A DNA stretch of 12,381 bases from Flavobacteriaceae bacterium (lineage in GTDB: Bacteria > Bacteroidota > Bacteroidia > Flavobacteriales > Flavobacteriaceae): assembly GCA_019090365.1 (NCBI GenBank), contig JAHRWC010000170.1, forward strand, positions 1 to 12,381, in the 5' to 3' direction. The notes beneath the pieces were generated by a model, which saw nothing but the letters and a program-made list of their open reading frames with translations, was not told where the DNA came from and ran no database searches. The stretch's first letter is position 1; every line of letters begins with the position of its first letter. The translations under genes were made by a program, and so were the position numbers. Shown piece by piece: positions 8,206 through 12,381 of the stretch.

Positions 8206-8228
8206 ACTAAAGTTTACTAAAGTTTACT
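8206..8228. repeat. Tandem 10-bp direct repeat between helicase and envelope gene
   Basis: The plus strand carries actaaagttt twice in a row (8206-8215 and 8216-8225), followed by a partial third copy, act. A related actaaattt lies at 8193-8201. The repeat is one helical turn per unit and sits 39-61 nt upstream of the ATG at 8167. A site for a regulator binding one face of the DNA is possible, but simple AT-rich slippage explains it equally well. Confidence 0.5.
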
Positions 8229-8249
8229 TAAAATAAAAGAATCTATTGA

Positions 8250-10067
8250 TTAGTCTCTTCTTCTTCGTCTTCCTCCAGTACCTCTATTATCGCTAGAGCT
8301 ATTATCTCTTCTACGACTTCTACCCTTGAATCCAGATTTTTCTTTACTTCCACCTCTATCAGAGTTTCCTCCTCTATCACTGCTTCCTCTTCTGTCACTT
8401 CTCTTTTTGAAGTCTCCTCTTCTACCACCGCGATCTCTTCCACCGCCGCCTCCACGTCTTCCGCTTCCGCCACGTCTTCCAGAATCTTTTGAAATTTCAA
8501 CAGAAACTCTTCTACCTTCTAATTGGAAATCATTGAAAACACTTAACACCATTTCTTGGTGCTCTGTATCGGTATTAAAGAATGAAAAGCTATCTTTTAC
8601 ATCAACTTTATAAACATCGTCTTTTCCAAGGTTAAGTAAATCTTTTAAGAAATCTTTCAGAGTCATCCAATCGAAATCGTCTCTTTCTCCAATATTTATA
8701 AAGTAACGAACACTGTCTTTTGATTCGTCCTTATAATCATCATTAGATACGTTAAGGTCTTTCGCTTTCTTATAATAATTATAGAAACGAGTAAACTCTA
8801 CTGAAAATACCTTTTTGATTAACTCTTCTTTTGAAAACTCTTCAAGAACATCATTGATATTTGGTAAGTACGTATCAATATCATGATTAATCTCTGTATT
8901 CTTAATTTTATTCGCTAAATGAAATAACTGTACTTCACAAATTTCCATTCCTGAAGGAACATCTTTTTGCACGAATTTTTTCTGAATAATTTTTTCAATT
9001 GTAGAGATTTTACGTCGCTCACTTTTTGAAACAATTACTATTGAAACTCCTGTTTTACCAGCTCTACCAGTACGACCACTACGGTGAGTGTATGTTTCTA
9101 TTTCATCTGGCAATTGATAATTGATCACGTGTGTAATATCATCTACATCTATTCCACGAGCAGCTACATCGGTAGCTACTAACATTTGGATTTGACGATT
9201 TCTAAATGACTTCATCACCATATCACGTTGATTCTGACTTAAATCACCGTGAATTGCTGCAGCACTATACCCATCTTCAATTAATAATTCGGCTACTTTC
9301 TGAGTATCTCTTTTAGTACGACAAAAAATAACTGAAAATATAGAAGGGTTTGCATCAGCTAATCTTTTTAAAGATTGGTAACGATCTCTAGCATTTACTA
9401 AGTAATATTCATGAGAAACATTTTCAGCTCCCATGTTTTTTCCTCCAACAGTAATTTCTACTGGAGTATGCATGAATTTTTTAGCGATCGTTGACACTTC
9501 TCTAGGCATCGTTGCACTAAATAACCAAGTACTTTTATCTTCTGGAGAATGTGAAAGAATTTCTGTAATATCTTCATAGAATCCCATGTTAAGCATTTCA
9601 TCTGCTTCATCTAACACACAGTATTCAATTTTAGAAATATCAACTAGTCTACGACCAATCATATCCTTCATTCTACCTGGAGTTGCCACAATAATTTGAG
9701 CTCCTCTTTTTACATCTCTTGCTTGATCTGTTATACTTGCACCACCATAAATAGCAACAACATTAAGTCCTTTGCAATATTTTCCGTAGTTTTTTAACTC
9801 ATTTGTAATCTGTAGACAAAGCTCTCTTGTTGGAGAAAGAATTAAACCTTGTGTAGTTCTGCTATCAACATTTATTTTTTGTAGCATTGGAAAACCAAAA
9901 GCAGCTGTTTTACCAGTACCGGTTTGTGCTAAAGAAACCATATCGGTATCTCTTTCTAATAAAATTGGGATTGCTTTTTCTTGTACATCAGATGGAGTTT
10001 CAAACCCCATATCTGCTATAGCTTTCAGTAAATTTTCTTCAAGGCCTAAGGCTTCAAATTTATTCAT
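8250..10067 (-). CDS. deaD: DEAD-box ATP-dependent RNA helicase with DbpA-type domain and RGG-rich tail
   Basis: 605-aa helicase that would unwind RNA duplexes in the cytoplasm, typically for ribosome assembly and mRNA turnover, often in the cold. All motifs are intact: Q motif (Phe4, Gln29), motif I AQTGTGKT 47-54, PTREL 79-83, TPGR 129-132, DEAD 153-156, SAT 184-186, FCRTKR 248-253, ATDVAARGID 298-307 and HRSGRTGRAG 328-337. Residues about 453-526 match a DbpA/CsdA-type RNA-binding domain. From 529 to the end lies an Arg/Gly/Ser-rich tail with repeated RRGG, DRGG and SDRGG units and a final GRRRRRD, a probable nonspecific RNA-binding extension. The start is ATG 10067. The structured leader and promoter box upstream suggest its own transcription unit with possible post-transcriptional control. 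It is closer to DeaD/CsdA than DbpA by domain order; the exact orthologue name is inferred. Confidence 0.95.
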   Translation of the reverse strand: MNKFEALGLEENLLKAIADMGFETPSDVQEKAIPILLERDTDMVSLAQTGTGKTAAFGFPMLQKINVDSRTTQGLILSPTRELCLQITNELKNYGKYCKGLNVVAIYGGASITDQARDVKRGAQIIVATPGRMKDMIGRRLVDISKIEYCVLDEADEMLNMGFYEDITEILSHSPEDKSTWLFSATMPREVSTIAKKFMHTPVEITVGGKNMGAENVSHEYYLVNARDRYQSLKRLADANPSIFSVIFCRTKRDTQKVAELLIEDGYSAAAIHGDLSQNQRDMVMKSFRNRQIQMLVATDVAARGIDVDDITHVINYQLPDEIETYTHRSGRTGRAGKTGVSIVIVSKSERRKISTIEKIIQKKFVQKDVPSGMEICEVQLFHLANKIKNTEINHDIDTYLPNINDVLEEFSKEELIKKVFSVEFTRFYNYYKKAKDLNVSNDDYKDESKDSVRYFINIGERDDFDWMTLKDFLKDLLNLGKDDVYKVDVKDSFSFFNTDTEHQEMVLSVFNDFQLEGRRVSVEISKDSGRRGGSGRRGGGGGRDRGGRRGDFKKRSDRRGSSDRGGNSDRGGSKEKSGFKGRSRRRDNSSSDNRGTGGRRRRRD

Positions 10068-10070
10068 TTT

Positions 10071-10134
10071 GTAGTATTTTAATGTTTTATATATGTGTTG
10101 ATTGGAAGTATATTCGACATATAAAACATACTAC
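10071..10134 (-). promoter_or_regulatory. Large imperfect inverted repeat in the helicase 5' leader, abutting the start codon
   Basis: Plus-strand arms are 10071-10092 (GTAGTA, a 6-nt insert TTTTAA, then TGTTTTATAT) and 10119-10134 (ATATAAAACATACTAC). They pair over 16 bp, with the 6-nt insert as a bulge and a 26-nt apical region. In the mRNA the 3' arm ends three nucleotides before the AUG at 10067, so folding would mask the start region. An element controlling helicase translation, possibly opened by temperature or by the helicase itself, is inference. The pairing is directly visible. Confidence 0.55.
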
Positions 10135-10146
10135 TTCACTTAACAC

Positions 10147-10163
10147 AACCTCACCCTGAGGTT
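10147..10163 (-). promoter_or_regulatory. Short perfect stem-loop at the predicted 5' end of the helicase mRNA
   Basis: AACCTCA (10147-10153), a 3-nt loop CCC and TGAGGTT (10157-10163) form a perfect 7-bp stem. It begins a few nucleotides after the expected start of transcription from the box at 10174-10181, so the mRNA would carry a 5'-terminal hairpin, which often protects from decay. On the plus strand only three further Ts follow the stem, so I do not call it a terminator. Confidence 0.45.
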
Positions 10164-10173
10164 TTTCAAGCGG

Positions 10174-10181
10174 CAAAGGTA
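10174..10181 (-). promoter_or_regulatory. Bacteroidota -7 promoter box for the helicase gene
   Basis: The minus strand reads TACCTTTG followed by C, an exact match to the TAnnTTTG(C) -7 consensus of Bacteroidota housekeeping promoters. The -33 region has only TTTA-like sequence and no good TTG. Transcription would start near 10167, leaving a leader of about 100 nt before the helicase ATG. Confidence 0.65.
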
Positions 10182-10220
10182 CTCTTTTTAAATGAATTAA
10201 AGTAAATTATATGAAAGGGC

Positions 10221-10244
10221 TTAAATTCAAGAGATTGAACTTAA
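10221..10244 (-). terminator. Stem-loop across the rdgB stop codon, weak terminator-like element
   Basis: TTAAATTCAA (10221-10230) and TTGAACTTAA (10235-10244) are inverted repeats with one mismatch, which becomes a G-U pair in the rdgB mRNA. This gives a 10-bp stem with a 4-nt loop overlapping the TGA at 10229-10227. No U-run follows on the transcribed side, so it may only mark or protect the 3' end of the trmH-rdgB transcript. Confidence 0.25.
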
Positions 10245-10805
10245 AAAATCAATGAGTAATCTAACGGCTTTCCCTCGATGTCCAATTTCACTTTTTTGTG
10301 CTAAAGTCATTTCTGCAAAGGTTTTAGAGAATCCTTTTGGTTGAAAAATCGGATCATAACCAAACCCTTCTTCTCCTCGTTTTTCGGTAATGATTTCACC
10401 CTTACAAATTCCTAGAAATAATTCTTCCGTTGTATCTATACGCAAAGAAATAGCAGTTTTAAACTGTGCATCTCTATTTGTTTTATTATTTAACCCAGAA
10501 AGTAATTTATTCATATTATCCTCTGAATTTTTTTGTGGACCAGCATAACGCGCACTAAATACACCAGGTTCGTTATTTAATGATTCAACTTCCAGACCTG
10601 TATCATCTGCAAAACAATTTAGTCCATATTTTTCTTTTACATATGCTGTTTTCAATTGGGCATTTCCTTCGATTGTAGCAGAAGTTTCAGGAATATCCTC
10701 AAAGCATTTTATATCGGTAAGACTCAATAATTCTATATATGTAGGCATTAAAGCCTTTACTTCTCTCACTTTATTTTGATTGTGAGTTGCGAAAACTAGT
10801 TTCAT
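10227..10805 (-). CDS. rdgB: Non-canonical purine NTP pyrophosphatase (RdgB/HAM1 family)
   Basis: 192 aa, against 197 for E. coli RdgB. It hydrolyses dITP, ITP and XTP to monophosphates plus pyrophosphate, keeping deaminated purines out of DNA and RNA. Family marks are [15 protein letters not shown] at the N-terminus (substrate loop with Lys12), [25 protein letters not shown] at 65-89 with the catalytic Asp68 region, [12 protein letters not shown] at 145-156 (nucleobase pocket), and [13 protein letters not shown] at 172-184. The start is ATG 10805, 2 nt after the stop of the VOC-family gene, so the two are almost certainly translated from one mRNA. It is the last gene of the trmH-rdgB cluster. 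Nothing is missing or unusual. Confidence 0.97.
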   Translation of the reverse strand: MKLVFATHNQNKVREVKALMPTYIELLSLTDIKCFEDIPETSATIEGNAQLKTAYVKEKYGLNCFADDTGLEVESLNNEPGVFSARYAGPQKNSEDNMNKLLSGLNNKTNRDAQFKTAISLRIDTTEELFLGICKGEIITEKRGEEGFGYDPIFQPKGFSKTFAEMTLAQKSEIGHRGKAVRLLIDFLSSIS

Positions 10806-10807
10806 AT

Positions 10808-11182
10808 TTATGGATGAGAGTATAATGCAATTCTATTTCCTTCTGAATCTTGAAAAACTCCCATATATCCATGATCTGGAGATATTCTAGTTTTCTCTTG
10901 AATAATTTTTCCGCCAGCAGATTCAACTTTATCTAATTCAATTTGAAGATCATCACTAGAAAAATAGATTACTGTACCTTCATGGCTTGGTATGTAGCTT
11001 TCTTCTTTTACTAAGCTTCCCATCGCTCCTGGTCCTTCTTCAATACTAGGGAAAAAACCCATTAATACATCACCCATCTCTTGTATATTAATACTTATAT
11101 TGAATACTTTATCGTAAAAACCTTTTGCTCGATCCATATCATTTACAGGGATTTCGAACCATGCTACCATATTTGCTTTCAT
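10808..11182 (-). CDS. VOC-superfamily (glyoxalase/bleomycin-resistance fold) protein
   Basis: 124 aa from ATG 11182, the usual length of single-domain VOC proteins that dimerise to form one or two metal sites. The two beta-alpha-beta-beta-beta modules are seen as [24 protein letters not shown] (about 5-28) and [25 protein letters not shown] (about 69-93), ending [21 protein letters not shown] cannot assign a full set of metal ligands by eye, so enzyme activity is open; this subgroup (PhnB/lactoylglutathione-lyase-like by general annotation) is mostly uncharacterised. It lies 6 nt after the SRPBCC gene and 2 nt before rdgB, an operon position common for small detoxification or repair genes, but the substrate is unknown. 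Confidence 0.9.
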   Translation of the reverse strand: MKANMVAWFEIPVNDMDRAKGFYDKVFNISINIQEMGDVLMGFFPSIEEGPGAMGSLVKEESYIPSHEGTVIYFSSDDLQIELDKVESAGGKIIQEKTRISPDHGYMGVFQDSEGNRIALYSHP

Positions 11183-11188
11183 AATATT

Positions 11189-11713
11189 CTATTTTTCTAA
11201 TACTTGTTTTAAATCATTTAAGCCTTCGTCAAAATCTTTACCCACAGCTTTATCCATGTTATAAAACAACATCATAATATTCATTGGAACTTTATTAACT
11301 CCTGAAAAACCCCAAACAACTTCAGTACTATTACTATTCACTTCCTTTACTTTTAAAAAGGCATCGCTTTCAGATTTAAATGGTTTTAAAAAACGAAGTT
11401 CTGTATCAATCTGTTCATTTTCAACTATTCCTTTAATTTCTTGTTCTCCTACACCTACATCTTTGTTTCCTTCCCAACGTGCAATAAATCCAACAGTTCC
11501 ATCTTCACCAAAAAACTCTTGTTTCATATTTGGGTCTTTCTTTTTCCATGGAGACCAGTTATCCTGATTTTTAATGTTTTTTAAATATGGGAACACTTCA
11601 GAAATAGGTTTTTCAATTATAATAGAACGTTCTAAATGGAAATTTTTGGGAGCAATAATAGCTAATAAGATCAATAAAATTAAAAAGCCTAACACAATAT
11701 ATAAGAAAATCAT
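11189..11713 (-). CDS. Membrane-anchored SRPBCC (START/Bet v1-like) family protein
   Basis: 174 aa from ATG 11713. Residues 2-20 (IFLYIVLGFLILLILLAII) form one hydrophobic helix, followed by PKNFHLERSIIIEKPISEVFPYLKNIKNQDNWSPW, the typical opening of polyketide-cyclase/dehydrase-like SRPBCC domains: a beta-strand, then a helix lined with Trp and Pro. The rest, to about 172, alternates strands (FIARWEGN, VGVGEQEIKGIVENEQIDTELRF, STEVVWGFSGV) and ends in a long amphipathic helix. The fold holds hydrophobic ligands in a deep pocket; no ligand can be named. The anchor has no lipobox or clear cleavage site, so the domain is probably tethered to the inner membrane. It starts 33 nt after the trmH stop and lies 6 nt before the VOC gene. 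Confidence 0.88.
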   Translation of the reverse strand: MIFLYIVLGFLILLILLAIIAPKNFHLERSIIIEKPISEVFPYLKNIKNQDNWSPWKKKDPNMKQEFFGEDGTVGFIARWEGNKDVGVGEQEIKGIVENEQIDTELRFLKPFKSESDAFLKVKEVNSNSTEVVWGFSGVNKVPMNIMMLFYNMDKAVGKDFDEGLNDLKQVLEK

Positions 11714-11746
11714 ATGCTAAATATTTAGAGGTTGATTATGACCAAT

Positions 11747-12381
11747 TTACAATTTTTTTTCTTCATAGAAGCGTTCAATAATTTGATCGACACTTTTAAT
11801 GGTATTCTTAGTCCATTGAAGTAAAATTACCTTTTTTTCCTCTTCTGAAAGTTGCCAGTCAATTTCTGTAGCTTTTAATTTAGTAATTACCGATTGCAAA
11901 ATAATTGCTGCTGAAACCGAAATATTTAAACTCTCCGTAAATCCATACATAGGGATTTTTAAAAAACCATCTGCATTGTTTAACACGGTATCACTTAAAC
12001 CATCTTTTTCTGTTCCGAAAAAAAATGCAGATTTTTTAGTTACATCAAAATCTTGAATTAATGTTGAATCATTATGAGGAGAAGTAGCAATAATTTGATA
12101 TCCTTCAGCTTTTAAATCATTCATGCATTTTTCAGTAGTATTATGCCTAAAAATATTTACCCATTTCTGAGCTCCCATGGCAATTTCTCGATCAATATCT
12201 TTTGCTTGTAATTCTTCAATTACATGTAAGTCTTGGATTCCAAAAACATCACAAGAACGCATCACAGCACTGGTGTTATGTAATTGATACACATCTTCAG
12301 TTACAACAGTAAAGTGTCTTGTACGCTTTGATATAACCTCGTTAAATAAATTTTGTCGACGCTCTGTTAAGAAAGAAAGTA
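11747..12381 (-). CDS. trmH: tRNA (guanosine-18-2'-O)-methyltransferase TrmH, 5' end cut by window edge
   Basis: SpoU-family (SPOUT) knotted methyltransferase that would 2'-O-methylate G18 in the D-loop of tRNAs using S-adenosylmethionine. The frame is open to the right edge, reading LSFLTERRQNLFNEVISKRTRHFTVVTEDVYQLHNTSAVMRSCDVFG, so a GTG at 12292 is internal and the true start lies a few codons beyond the window. SpoU motif 1 is NTSAVMRSCDVFG with the catalytic Arg, motif 2 is FFFGTEKDGLSD, and motif 3, the knot, is IPMYGFTESLNISVSAAIIL. A helical C-terminal extension (WTKNTIKSVDQIIERFYEEKKL) follows, as in TrmH. The N-terminal TERR-QNLF-V-RTRHFTVV-ED arrangement supports TrmH over the rRNA enzyme RlmB. 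It heads, or belongs to, the cluster running to rdgB. Confidence 0.93.
   Translation of the reverse strand, partial: LSFLTERRQNLFNEVISKRTRHFTVVTEDVYQLHNTSAVMRSCDVFGIQDLHVIEELQAKDIDREIAMGAQKWVNIFRHNTTEKCMNDLKAEGYQIIATSPHNDSTLIQDFDVTKKSAFFFGTEKDGLSDTVLNNADGFLKIPMYGFTESLNISVSAAIILQSVITKLKATEIDWQLSEEEKKVILLQWTKNTIKSVDQIIERFYEEKKL

Noticed and set aside
8243..8500. Minus-strand open frame rich in Glu and Val
   Set aside because: It is an alternative frame of the repeated Arg/Gly codons in the helicase tail; the composition is an artefact.
8326..8613. Plus-strand open frame rich in Pro, Leu and Ser
   Set aside because: It is the antisense of the RGG-coding region, with no domain or signal.
1..12381. 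Mobile elements, CRISPR arrays, toxin-antitoxin or defence genes, tRNA or rRNA genes
   Set aside because: No transposase or integrase motifs, no spaced repeats, no cloverleaf-like sequences; every long open frame belongs to an ordinary metabolic, RNA-processing or envelope family.

Overview
The window looks like chromosomal DNA from a member of the Bacteroidota, most likely family Flavobacteriaceae. It is AT-rich and lacks obvious Shine-Dalgarno sequences. It has TAnnTTTG-type promoter boxes, a lipoprotein whose acylated Cys is followed by an acidic KSDDD export signal, and a carboxypeptidase-regulatory-like domain protein. Every gene I can support lies on the minus strand, so the locus is transcribed from high to low coordinates.

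Layout in transcription order. (1) 12381-10227: a housekeeping cluster of trmH (start beyond the right edge), a membrane-anchored SRPBCC protein, a VOC/glyoxalase-fold protein and rdgB, with gaps of 33, 6 and 2 nt. (2) 10226-10068: a leader with a strong TAnnTTTG box and two inverted repeats, feeding a DEAD-box RNA helicase (10067-8250) with a DbpA-type RNA-binding domain and an RGG-rich tail. (3) 8167-7394 and 7325-6456: a secreted carboxypeptidase-regulatory-like protein and a putative surface lipoprotein. (4) 6402-5042: a class-3-like aldehyde dehydrogenase split by a single frameshift into two fragments overlapping by ATGA; all catalytic residues remain. (5) 4956-1: a formate dehydrogenase operon, fdhD then a NuoE-NuoF-type beta subunit then a NuoG-like molybdopterin alpha subunit, which runs off the left edge. 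A candidate promoter and a perfect 16-bp palindrome sit just before fdhD.

The formate dehydrogenase genes describe a cytoplasmic, soluble, NAD+-linked enzyme. Formate would be oxidised at a Cys-ligated Mo or W bis-MGD centre in the alpha subunit. Electrons would pass along iron-sulfur clusters to FMN in the beta subunit and then to NAD+. FdhD would supply the sulfido ligand of the metal. No membrane or cytochrome subunit is visible.

I see no mobile element, CRISPR array, tRNA, rRNA or defence system, and no convincing wholly new system. The points most worth a second look are the helicase leader RNA, the broken but otherwise intact aldehyde dehydrogenase, the palindrome at the fdh promoter and the fused beta subunit.
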